Below are positions 57,179 through 64,000 of a stretch of DNA of 64,000 bases, one piece after another (positions within the stretch are counted from its first letter, which is position 1; each line of letters begins with the position of its first letter). Position numbers and translations under genes: made by a program. Source of the DNA: Beijerinckia sp. L45 (GTDB lineage Bacteria; Pseudomonadota; Alphaproteobacteria; Rhizobiales; Beijerinckiaceae); NCBI RefSeq assembly GCF_009765775.1, contig NZ_LMUU01000051.1, positions 6,778 through 70,777 of the forward strand, written 5' to 3'. The notes under the pieces were generated by a model. The model was not told the DNA's origin. It did no database searches and saw only the letters and a program-made list of their open reading frames with translations.

Positions 57179-58405
57179 CTAAGCGCCGGGCTTGAGCGCC
57201 CGGAAGCGCTTAGCCAGCGTGAACAGGCGCGGGTTCTGCTTCACCATCCGTTTGGCGCGCTGCGACGCCGCGTGCAGTTTGAGATAAAACCATCCCCTCG
57301 GCGATGTCGAAACAAAAGTATCGAAGAGCGGGATGGCCTCGTCGCAGAAGGTGCCTTTGTAGCGGGCTTCGCCGATCCCGAGGTCGAAGGCCCGCAGACC
57401 GGCTTCGCATTGCGCGGCAATCACTTTCATCAGAAGCAGATCGCCGGGACTGCTTTTGGCGATCTCGACGGCGGCATCGAACGAGTTGAACATCCCGCTC
57501 CACTGGCCGGCATGTGCGGCGCCGCCATAGACCGCGACGATACGCTCGCCGGCCTTGAGAGCGTGGAGCTCGATCCCAAAGCCGTGCTGCCCTTCGGCAC
57601 TCGCGGTCTCGATGAAGGCGCGCATTTGCGGATCGTCGAAATCGGACGCGATGTTCTGGGCGCGAAAACGCTCGAGCCGCTGCGCGAAAAAGCAGTCCAG
57701 CACGGCTTCGCGCTCTTGCGCGGACGCGATCAGATGGGTGAGCGGCCCGATTTCGGCAAGCCGGCTTTCCTTCTTGCGGAGTTTCTTGCGGCTGTCCTTC
57801 GACAGCTTTTTCGCGAAGAACTCTTCGGCCCGCGTGGCGAGCGCTGTGCCGAAAGCCGCGCTGGGACTCGCCTGATGCGGGAGCGCCATGAAAGGATTGG
57901 CGGTGGCTCCCCAAACGTAAGGTTGGTTCACCAACAGAAAGGCGTCCGGCGCGTCGCGGCCGAGTTCCCGCGCGGCCCGCGACAGTAGCAGACGCAGATC
58001 GGCCGCCGTCCAGGACTGGCCGGGACGGAGCAGGCCGATGTTGAAATTGCTGTCCTTGCCACCCAGAAACGTCGCGACCCGAACGGCGCCGCGCTTCTGC
58101 AGGCCTAGGCAGAGCAGAGCGGCAGGTCGATCGTCCGCGCCGAATGCGAGCACGAAGAAGGGGGTGATCCCGGCCTTGCGGCCGAGCGTGGCGATCCATG
58201 GCACGAGCCAGGCTCGCGTCTGATAGATCGAGCAGGGTGCGCTGGTCTCGAGCTCCGCCCAGGCGGCCAGCACGACCGCATCGGTCTCGCGACGCAAGGA
58301 GACACGGGCAAACGCCGGGACGGCTGTTGCGGGGACGGGTTGCGTCGACGGAAGATCGAGTGCTGCACTCTGGGATCTCATCGCGGTCCTCGTCGCATCC
58401 GGCAT
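57179..58405 (-). CDS. CelD/BcsL-like GNAT N-acyltransferase
   Basis: A 408-residue cytoplasmic protein of the FemAB-like double-GNAT type (Acetyltransf_6 in annotation terms). The second GNAT half contains IELHALKAGERIVAVYGG and SPGDLLLMKVIAAQCEAGLRAFDLGIGEARYK. Such genes accompany cellulose or EPS loci and probably acetylate or otherwise acylate precursors or proteins. It converges with the co-polymerase gene (27 nt apart), and the deacetylase starts on the other strand 88 nt beyond its own start. Confidence 0.82.
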   Translation of the reverse strand: MPDATRTAMRSQSAALDLPSTQPVPATAVPAFARVSLRRETDAVVLAAWAELETSAPCSIYQTRAWLVPWIATLGRKAGITPFFVLAFGADDRPAALLCLGLQKRGAVRVATFLGGKDSNFNIGLLRPGQSWTAADLRLLLSRAARELGRDAPDAFLLVNQPYVWGATANPFMALPHQASPSAAFGTALATRAEEFFAKKLSKDSRKKLRKKESRLAEIGPLTHLIASAQEREAVLDCFFAQRLERFRAQNIASDFDDPQMRAFIETASAEGQHGFGIELHALKAGERIVAVYGGAAHAGQWSGMFNSFDAAVEIAKSSPGDLLLMKVIAAQCEAGLRAFDLGIGEARYKGTFCDEAIPLFDTFVSTSPRGWFYLKLHAASQRAKRMVKQNPRLFTLAKRFRALKPGA

Positions 58406-58493
58406 TTTCGGCTTCTTGGCCGTGGTTGTAGCAACGAAAGCTCAACGTCCCCTTGCCAGAATGGGTTAAGGCCAATGCAACAAGGGGGAGCCG

Positions 58494-59546
58494 ATGAGCG
58501 CAAGCAAGCAGCAGATCATCGCCGCCGGCTTTGCCTTCTTCCGCGCGACCCGACTGCATCGCCTCGTCGCACCGCTGACAGCGGGGCAGGGCGCCATCCT
58601 GATGATGCACCATGTGCGGCCGTGGTCAGGCAAAGCCTTCGCCCCGAACCGCCTCCTCGAGATCGAGCCTGGCTTTCTCGATGCGGCGCTGACGCGGATC
58701 AAGGCTTTGGGCTTTGATTTCGTGACGATGGACGAGGCGCTCAGCCGTCTGGGGAAGCCCGGCGCAAAGCGGTTCGTAACGCTGACGTTCGATGACGGTT
58801 ACCGCGACAACGTCGAGCATGCCCTGCCGATCCTGGAGCGCCACGCGGCGCCGTTCGCCCTGTTCGTCACAACCGGTTTCGCCGATCGCTCCGCGCGGCT
58901 GTGGTGGGTGGAGCTCGAAGAATCGATCCGGACGCTCGACGTCGTCTCGGTCGATATCGATGGGATGACGCTCGTCATGCCATCAAAGACGCCTGCGGAG
59001 AAGCTTGCGGCGTTCGAGGCCGTATACTGGCGGCTCAGGGGCGGGCCGGAAGATCGGTTACTTAAGGTCATCGCGGATCTCCTCTCGCAGGCCGAACAGT
59101 CCTCGCCCGCTCTTGTCGCGCCGCTATGCCTCGACTGGGCCGGTATCGTGGCCTTGGCGCGGCACCCCCTTTGCACGATCGGGGTCCATACCCTGACCCA
59201 CCCGATGCTGGCGAAACACCCGTCCGATATCGTGCGCCGCGAGCTCCTGGAAAGCCGCACCATCATCGAAGCCAAGATTGGCAAGCCGGCGCGGCATCTG
59301 GCTTATCCCGTCGGTGACCCCAACGCGGCCGGCCGACGCGAATTCGCGCTTGCCGAAGAACTGGGCTTTGCCAGCGCCGTGACGACCCGACCGGGCATGC
59401 TTTTTCCCGGGCACCGCGCGCACGTGCACGCTCTGCCGCGGCTGTCGCTGAACGGCAATTGGCAGAGCCTGGACAGTCTTGAGGTCCTGCTCTCCGGCGT
59501 TCCGTTCGCGCTGTGGAACCGCGGCAGGCGCCTCAACGTCGCCTGA
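58494..59546 (+). CDS. Polysaccharide deacetylase (NodB-like, CE4)
   Basis: A 350-residue protein with the CE4 motif TFDDGY (catalytic base Asp plus metal Asp), a second metal region in GVHTLTHPML (HxxxH) and HLAYPVGDPN. It removes acetyl groups from amino sugars or acylated polymer, here probably tuning the exopolysaccharide. No signal peptide is obvious, so cytoplasmic action on lipid-linked units is possible. It ends directly at the converging DUF2842 gene (stops at 59546/59547). Confidence 0.9.
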   Translation: MSASKQQIIAAGFAFFRATRLHRLVAPLTAGQGAILMMHHVRPWSGKAFAPNRLLEIEPGFLDAALTRIKALGFDFVTMDEALSRLGKPGAKRFVTLTFDDGYRDNVEHALPILERHAAPFALFVTTGFADRSARLWWVELEESIRTLDVVSVDIDGMTLVMPSKTPAEKLAAFEAVYWRLRGGPEDRLLKVIADLLSQAEQSSPALVAPLCLDWAGIVALARHPLCTIGVHTLTHPMLAKHPSDIVRRELLESRTIIEAKIGKPARHLAYPVGDPNAAGRREFALAEELGFASAVTTRPGMLFPGHRAHVHALPRLSLNGNWQSLDSLEVLLSGVPFALWNRGRRLNVA

Positions 59547-59759
59547 TCACGGCGCGTCGGGGCGTTCCATCCAGCGGATCAGCGGCATAATTGGCAGGAT
59601 CCAGGCCATACCGATCACGGCGTAGTACAGCCCCTGGACGAGACCTGGCGCGTCATGGATGGCCTGAACCTGGGCGAGCGCCATCGCCACCAAAGCATAG
59701 ATGACCACAAAACAAATGGTGATGACCACGCCGAGAAACTTGCGTTGACGGCGACGCAT
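59547..59759 (-). CDS. DUF2842 small membrane protein
   Basis: A 70-residue protein with two hydrophobic helices (about 8-30 and 42-60), ending in WILPIMPLIRWMERP, the DUF2842 signature found only in alphaproteobacteria. Function unknown. It lies beside ctaA, as in many relatives, so a link to cytochrome oxidase assembly is possible but unproven. Confidence 0.88.
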   Translation of the reverse strand: MRRRQRKFLGVVITICFVVIYALVAMALAQVQAIHDAPGLVQGLYYAVIGMAWILPIMPLIRWMERPDAP

Positions 59760-59886
59760 GGCATGCTCCGAGCGGCCGAGAATGGGCATGCGACAGGCGG
59801 CCCATGGACTTTGCCGAGGCTCTGGCTTTATCTGCCGCCCTCATCTCGCGTCAATCTGGCGTAAGGCCCAAGGAGCACTGTTCGCG

Positions 59887-60999
59887 GTGACCGATCTTTC
59901 CCTATCGCGCGCGACCGTCCGTGACATCGCGGCGGCCCATGTACGCGGCCGCACCGACGCTGTCTCGATCTGGCTGTGGTGCGTCGCGGCGCTGGTGATG
60001 CTGATGGTCGTCGTCGGCGGCGCCACGCGGCTTACCGAATCCGGCCTTTCGATCACAGAGTGGAAGCCGATCACCGGCGTGATCCCGCCGCTGACTCATG
60101 AGGGCTGGCAGCAGGCTTTCGACAAATACAAGCAGATCCCGCAATACCAGACGCTGTTCCCGACCATGGATCTCGGGGGCTTCCAGACGATCTTCCTCTG
60201 GGAATGGACGCACCGGCTGATCGGCCGGTTGCTCGGCTTCGCGCTGCTGGTGCCGCTGATCGTGTTCTGGGCGCGCGGCATGCTGTCGCGGCTCCTGAAG
60301 TGGCAGATGCTTGGCATTTTTGCGCTCGGCGGCCTTCAGGGTTTTGTGGGCTGGTGGATGGTGTCGTCCGGGCTGTCCGGCCGCGTCGAGGTTGCGCAGG
60401 AGCGGCTTGCCACGCATCTGCTGCTGGCGTCGATCACCCTGACAGCCCTGGTCTGGCTTGCCTCCGGCCAGCGCCGCACCTTTATTGCCGAGCGCCTGCC
60501 GGCGGCGCTGCGCCACCTTGCCAGCCTGATGATCATTTTGGTGCTGGTGCAGATCGCGATGGGCGGTCTCGTCGCCGGCCTGCGGGCCGGACAGTCCTAC
60601 AACACCTGGCCGCTGATGAACGGCCACTTCATCCCGCCGGCCGCTGACCTCGGCATGCTGACGCCACTGTGGCGCAACCTCGTCGACAACATCACCGCCG
60701 TGCAGTTCCAGCACCGCATGACGGCCTACGTTCTGTTCGGGCTGGCGATCCTGCAGCTCGTGTGGACGCGTCGCGTCGCGCCCGGAACCGCGGCGGCGCG
60801 CCGCTCGGTGGCGATTCTCGGCCTGGTGACGCTGCAGGCCGCGCTTGGCATTATCACGCTCGTGCTGGTGGTGCCGATCTGGGCCGGGCTGCTGCACCAG
60901 GCCTTCGCCATGCTCGTCCTCATCATGACGGTGGTGCACCGGCAGTGCCTCGGCGCCAAGGCGTTGGCCTGCCCGGAGCCGGCAAGCGGCACCCTGTAG
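59887..60999 (+). CDS. ctaA: Haem A synthase (COX15/CtaA)
   Basis: Oxidises haem O to haem A for aa3-type cytochrome oxidase. The 370-residue protein has eight hydrophobic helices in two four-helix halves. Haem-ligand His residues lie in EWTHRLIGR, ERLATHLLLA, FQHRMTAY and LLHQAFAM, all at the expected positions. GTG at 59887 with AAGGAG upstream gives the known N-terminus; the frame extends further upstream but overlaps DUF2842. The stop is 3 nt from that of metY. Confidence 0.95.
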   Translation: MTDLSLSRATVRDIAAAHVRGRTDAVSIWLWCVAALVMLMVVVGGATRLTESGLSITEWKPITGVIPPLTHEGWQQAFDKYKQIPQYQTLFPTMDLGGFQTIFLWEWTHRLIGRLLGFALLVPLIVFWARGMLSRLLKWQMLGIFALGGLQGFVGWWMVSSGLSGRVEVAQERLATHLLLASITLTALVWLASGQRRTFIAERLPAALRHLASLMIILVLVQIAMGGLVAGLRAGQSYNTWPLMNGHFIPPAADLGMLTPLWRNLVDNITAVQFQHRMTAYVLFGLAILQLVWTRRVAPGTAAARRSVAILGLVTLQAALGIITLVLVVPIWAGLLHQAFAMLVLIMTVVHRQCLGAKALACPEPASGTL

Positions 61000-61001
61000 G
61001 G

Positions 61002-62288
61002 TCAGACCGTTAGAGCCTGATCCAGGTCGGCGATGATGTCCTCCTTGTCTTCCAGACCGATGGAAAGCCGGACGACATCGGGGCCAGCGCCGGCGGCGAT
61101 CCGTTCGCCGTCCTCGATCTGGCGGTGGGTCGTCGAGGCCGGGTGAATCACCAGCGAGCGGGTGTCGCCGACATTGGCCAGGTGGGAAAACAGCTTCAGC
61201 TTCGTCACCAACCGGATGCCGGCGTCGTAGCCGCCAGCCACGCCGAAGCTGAAGACGGCGCCAGCCCCCTTCGGCGTGTAGCGTTGCGCCATCGCGTGGC
61301 CCGGATCGCTCGGCAGGCCGGCGTAATTGACCCAATGGACGGCAGGATGGCGGACGAGGTGGTTGGCGACGGCGAGCGCGTTGTCGCAATGGCGCTGCAT
61401 GCGCAAGGGCAGCGTCTCGATGCCAGTCAGGATCAGAAAAGCGTTGAACGGCGAAAGCGCCGGTCCGAGATCGCGCAGGCCCAGCGCGCGGCACGCCACC
61501 GCGAAGGTGAAGTTTCCGAAGGTCTCGCCCAGAACCATGTTGCCGTAGCTCGGGCACGGCTTGGACAGCAGGGGATAGCGGTCGTCCTGCAGCCAGTCGA
61601 AGGTCCCGCCGTCGACGATCAGGCCGCCGATGGAATTGCCGTGGCCGCCCAGAAACTTCGTGGCGGAATGCACGACGATGTCGGCGCCATGGTCGAATGG
61701 CTTGATGAGGTAGGGCGTCGCCAGCGTGTTGTCGACGATCAGCGGCACCTTGGCCTGCTTTGCGATGGCGGCGACGGCCTCGATGTCTGTGATGAAGCCG
61801 CCGGGGTTGGCGATCGATTCGATAAAGATCGCACGCGTCCTGTCGGACACGGCGGCAGCGAACGTCTCCGGCTGTTCGGGATCGGCCCAGTGGACGATCC
61901 AGCCAAAACTCTTGAACGCCTGGTTGAATTGGTTGATCGAGCCGCCGTAGAGCCTGGTCGAGGCGATGAACTCGTCGCCCGGCTGCATCAGCGCCTGGAA
62001 CACCACGAGCTGTGCCGCGTGACCCGACGCGACGGCAAGTGCCGCCGTGCCGCCCTCGAGCGCCGCAATGCGCTCCTCGAGCACGGCGTTGGTCGGGTTG
62101 GTGATGCGGCTATAAATATTGCCGAAGGCCTGGAGCCCAAACAGCGACGCCGCGTGGTCGGCATCGTCGAAAACGAAGGATGTGGTCTGATAGATCGGCG
62201 TCACCCGGGCATTCGTCGCCGGGTCCGGCTGGGCGCCGGCATGGATCGCCAGGGTGGAAAAGCCCGGGCTTCGCGGCTGGTCGGACAT
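61002..62288 (-). CDS. metY: O-acetylhomoserine sulfhydrylase (PLP-dependent)
   Basis: Makes homocysteine or methionine from O-acetylhomoserine and sulfide or methanethiol. The 428 residues belong to the Cys/Met metabolism PLP family, with YSRITNPT (phosphate/PLP region), ASGHAAQLV, the PLP Asp in VDNTLATPYL and the Lys in SATKFLGGHGN. The length and FGNIYSRI match MetY rather than MetZ or MetB. No SAM riboswitch was evident in the 58 nt upstream. Confidence 0.94.
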   Translation of the reverse strand: MSDQPRSPGFSTLAIHAGAQPDPATNARVTPIYQTTSFVFDDADHAASLFGLQAFGNIYSRITNPTNAVLEERIAALEGGTAALAVASGHAAQLVVFQALMQPGDEFIASTRLYGGSINQFNQAFKSFGWIVHWADPEQPETFAAAVSDRTRAIFIESIANPGGFITDIEAVAAIAKQAKVPLIVDNTLATPYLIKPFDHGADIVVHSATKFLGGHGNSIGGLIVDGGTFDWLQDDRYPLLSKPCPSYGNMVLGETFGNFTFAVACRALGLRDLGPALSPFNAFLILTGIETLPLRMQRHCDNALAVANHLVRHPAVHWVNYAGLPSDPGHAMAQRYTPKGAGAVFSFGVAGGYDAGIRLVTKLKLFSHLANVGDTRSLVIHPASTTHRQIEDGERIAAGAGPDVVRLSIGLEDKEDIIADLDQALTV

Positions 62289-62346
62289 GGGGTCTCCGGT
62301 GGAAGCTCGAGGGTCGGGCCTTTGCTAGCCGATCACGACCGTCGCG

Positions 62347-62769
62347 TCAGCGGGCGAGCTCGATTTTCGGACACCGATCCATGACCACGGTAAGGCCGGC
62401 GGCGCGCGCCCTAGCGGCCGCGGCCTCGTCGATCACACCAAGCTGAGTCCAGATGATCTTTGGATGCGGCACGAGCGCCAGCGCTTCGTCGACGATCCCG
62501 GCAACGGCGTCCGAGGCCCTGAAAATGTCCACCATGTCGATGGGGTGATCGACCGCGCCCAGGCTGGCGAAGACCGGCGCGCCGTGGATCGTCTGGCCGG
62601 CGAGGCCGGGATTGACGCCGACGCAGTCGTAGCCGCGCGACAGAAGAAATCGAAATATGTCGTTTGAGGGCCGGGCGGGATTAACGGACAGGCCGACCAC
62701 GGTGATCGTCTTGGTGTCGCGGAAAATCGTCGCGAGCAGGTCGTCACATTCTGCGGTCACTTGCGTCAC
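62347..62769 (-). CDS. CoA-binding domain protein
   Basis: A 140-residue single Rossmann protein of the CoA_binding type (YccU-like). It has the nucleotide loop [23 protein letters not shown] and the terminal block [19 protein letters not shown] plus [10 protein letters not shown]. Function is unknown; binding of CoA or a related nucleotide is expected. Start GTG at 62769 overlaps the moaA stop (GTGA), so it is coupled to moaA. It heads toward metY on the same strand. Confidence 0.88.
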   Translation of the reverse strand: MTQVTAECDDLLATIFRDTKTITVVGLSVNPARPSNDIFRFLLSRGYDCVGVNPGLAGQTIHGAPVFASLGAVDHPIDMVDIFRASDAVAGIVDEALALVPHPKIIWTQLGVIDEAAAARARAAGLTVVMDRCPKIELAR

Positions 62770-63824
62770 CCGCCGGTGACGCTCATGTGCCGTCCGACTG
62801 CGGGACGCGCGAGCGTGCGGTCTATGATGAAGTCGTGGCCCTTTGGCTTGCGCGCGATCGCCGCGGTGATGGTGTCGTTGAGCAGATGGTCGTCGTTGGA
62901 GGCGCGAAGTGCGCTGCGCAGGTCGGCCGCGTCGTCCTGGCCGAGGCACATGTAGAGGGTGCCGGTGCAGGTCACCCGAACCCGGTTGCAGCTCTCACAG
63001 AAGTTGTGGGTCATCGGCGTGATGAAGCCGAGACGCCCGCCGGTCTCCTCGACCTTAACGTAGCGGGCGGGACCGCTGGTCTTATAGGCGAGGTCTGTCA
63101 GCGTATAGCGGCCCATCAGGTCGGCGCGGACCTGGTTCAAAGGCACGTACTGGTCGATGCGCTCTTCGCCGATCTGGCCCATCGGCATGACCTCGATCAT
63201 CGTGAGGTCCATGCCGCGCCCATGCGCCCACTCGATCATCCCAGGGATCTCATGATCGTTGACGCCCTTCAGCGCCACCATGTTGATCTTGATCGCAATG
63301 CCGGCATTCTGCGCCGCGTCGATGCCGCGAAGCACCTGAGAGAGGTTGCCCCAACGGGTGATCGAGCGGAACTTGTCGGTGTCGAGACTGTCCATCGAGA
63401 CGTTGATGCGGCGCACGCCGCAGTCGGCAAGTTCAGCGGCATATTTTGCCAGTTGCGAGCCGTTGGTCGTGAGGGTCAGTTCCTGAAGCGCGCCACTCTC
63501 GAGATGCCGCGAGAGGTTACGAATCAAACCCATGACGTTACGCCGGACGAGCGGCTCGCCGCCGGTCAGGCGGATCTTGCGGGTTCCGCGCGCGACGAAG
63601 GCGCTGCACAGCCGGTCGAGCTCCTCGAGCGTCAGCAGATCGCGCTTCGGCAAGAAATCCATGTCTTCCGCCATGCAGTAGACGCAGCGGAAATCGCACC
63701 GATCGGTCACCGAGACCCGGATATAATTGACATGTCGCCCGAAGGGATCGACCAGCGGAGCGGTGGCGGGGGGCTGGAATGACGTGGGGGTCGACGCGGC
63801 GGGAGGTGCGAATGCAACGGTCAT
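62766..63824 (-). CDS. moaA: GTP 3',8-cyclase
   Basis: Radical SAM enzyme that begins molybdenum cofactor synthesis by rearranging GTP. The 352 residues have the first cluster motif CDFRCVYC (Cys43, 47, 50). A C-terminal cluster formed by [11 protein letters not shown] binds the substrate, and the essential terminal GG is present (ends SVTGG). The partner moaC is elsewhere in the window. It overlaps the CoA-binding gene by 4 nt and diverges from the DUF971 gene. Confidence 0.96.
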   Translation of the reverse strand: MTVAFAPPAASTPTSFQPPATAPLVDPFGRHVNYIRVSVTDRCDFRCVYCMAEDMDFLPKRDLLTLEELDRLCSAFVARGTRKIRLTGGEPLVRRNVMGLIRNLSRHLESGALQELTLTTNGSQLAKYAAELADCGVRRINVSMDSLDTDKFRSITRWGNLSQVLRGIDAAQNAGIAIKINMVALKGVNDHEIPGMIEWAHGRGMDLTMIEVMPMGQIGEERIDQYVPLNQVRADLMGRYTLTDLAYKTSGPARYVKVEETGGRLGFITPMTHNFCESCNRVRVTCTGTLYMCLGQDDAADLRSALRASNDDHLLNDTITAAIARKPKGHDFIIDRTLARPAVGRHMSVTGG

Positions 63825-63889
63825 GCAAAACTATATAGCGCAGGATCGCGCGCGCGGTAAGACATAGGCTGATGCAAAGGATCAACGAA

Positions 63890-64000
63890 ATGGACGCAGC
63901 CCAAACCGAATGGCCGACCGAGATCCGTCTCGTCGAAGGCGGCAAGGCGTTGAAGGTCGCCTTCGAAAGCGGGGCGACCTATACGCTGCCGGCCGAATAT
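63890..64000 (+). CDS. DUF971 / gamma-butyrobetaine hydroxylase-like N-terminal domain protein, 3' end outside window
   Basis: Only 37 codons are present. The frame begins MDAAQTEWPTEIRLVEGGKA and continues KVAFESGATYTLPAEY, the start of the DUF971 fold, a small zinc-binding domain also found in Fe-S-cluster-related and hydroxylase proteins. AAAGGA lies 8 nt before the ATG; an in-frame ATG at 63872 is an alternative. It diverges from moaA. Confidence 0.8.
   Translation, partial: MDAAQTEWPTEIRLVEGGKALKVAFESGATYTLPAEY

Noticed and set aside
62289-62346. SAM-II-like riboswitch before metY
   Set aside because: Only a short CGTGATCGGCTAGC resemblance is present, and the pseudoknot elements and length are missing.

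Overview
The window is a GC-rich chromosomal segment from an alphaproteobacterium, almost certainly of the order Hyphomicrobiales (Rhizobiales). Five things point there: an intracellular PHB depolymerase of the PhaC-like type; an NDUFS4-type complex I subunit; a CtaA (COX15) haem A synthase beside a DUF2842 gene; a LexA box of the alphaproteobacterial direct-repeat form GTTC-N7-GTTC; and the housekeeping order pyrG-secG-tpiA / ppiD-trpE ... trpGDC-moaC-moeA ... lexA-comEC ... gltX-gltA, which I know from rhizobial genomes. Genus and family cannot be read from the sequence. No phage, insertion sequence, integrase or CRISPR array is visible.

Layout. 1-11.5 kb: PHB depolymerase end, RhlE-type helicase, a short structured transcript with an exceptional ribosome-binding site, Sir2, a double cold-shock protein, DUF192, a P450, a HAD phosphatase, a marR-tautomerase-MFS operon with a clear operator, and tRNA-Pro and tRNA-Arg flanking the NDUFS4 gene. 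11.5-12.7 kb: a cobalamin riboswitch in front of cbtB-cbtA (cobalt uptake), with a CobC-like gene diverging. 12.7-21.7 kb: UbiH-type hydroxylase, gltA, gltX, amidase, comEC, lexA. 21.7-27.7 kb: accessory block between lexA and moeA. It holds an AT-richer small acidic peptide gene with a near-consensus promoter, an HExxH-motif protein, an aldo/keto reductase with a long N-terminal extension, YjbQ, and a secreted RoxA/peroxidase-like dihaem cytochrome. 27.8-42.9 kb: moeA, moaC, trpCDG, an inserted metallophosphoesterase plus MFS pair, trpE, ppiD, tpiA, DUF1330, secG, pyrG.

42.9-64 kb: a large secreted cytochrome-like protein, prfB with a programmed +1 frameshift, rhomboid protease, response regulator, and DUF423. 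Then an exopolysaccharide locus: Wzy-like ligase/polymerase, a secreted protein, priming sugar transferase, GT4, Wza-like exporter, a Wzz/Wzc-like co-polymerase without a P-loop, a CelD-like acyltransferase and a polysaccharide deacetylase. The window closes with DUF2842, ctaA, O-acetylhomoserine sulfhydrylase, a CoA-binding protein, moaA and the start of a DUF971 gene.

The best candidate for an undescribed system is the three-gene cassette 22021-25263. A small Cys-free acidic peptide with six histidines is followed by a large protein carrying HEALH and a second His cluster, then an oxidoreductase. This looks like precursor, tailoring enzyme and reductase of a ribosomally made, modified peptide. 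That reading is an inference from gene order and motifs. The second strongest signal is the roughly 215-nt transcript at 2532-2747, whose Shine-Dalgarno region matches 15 nt of the anti-sequence of the 16S rRNA 3' end.
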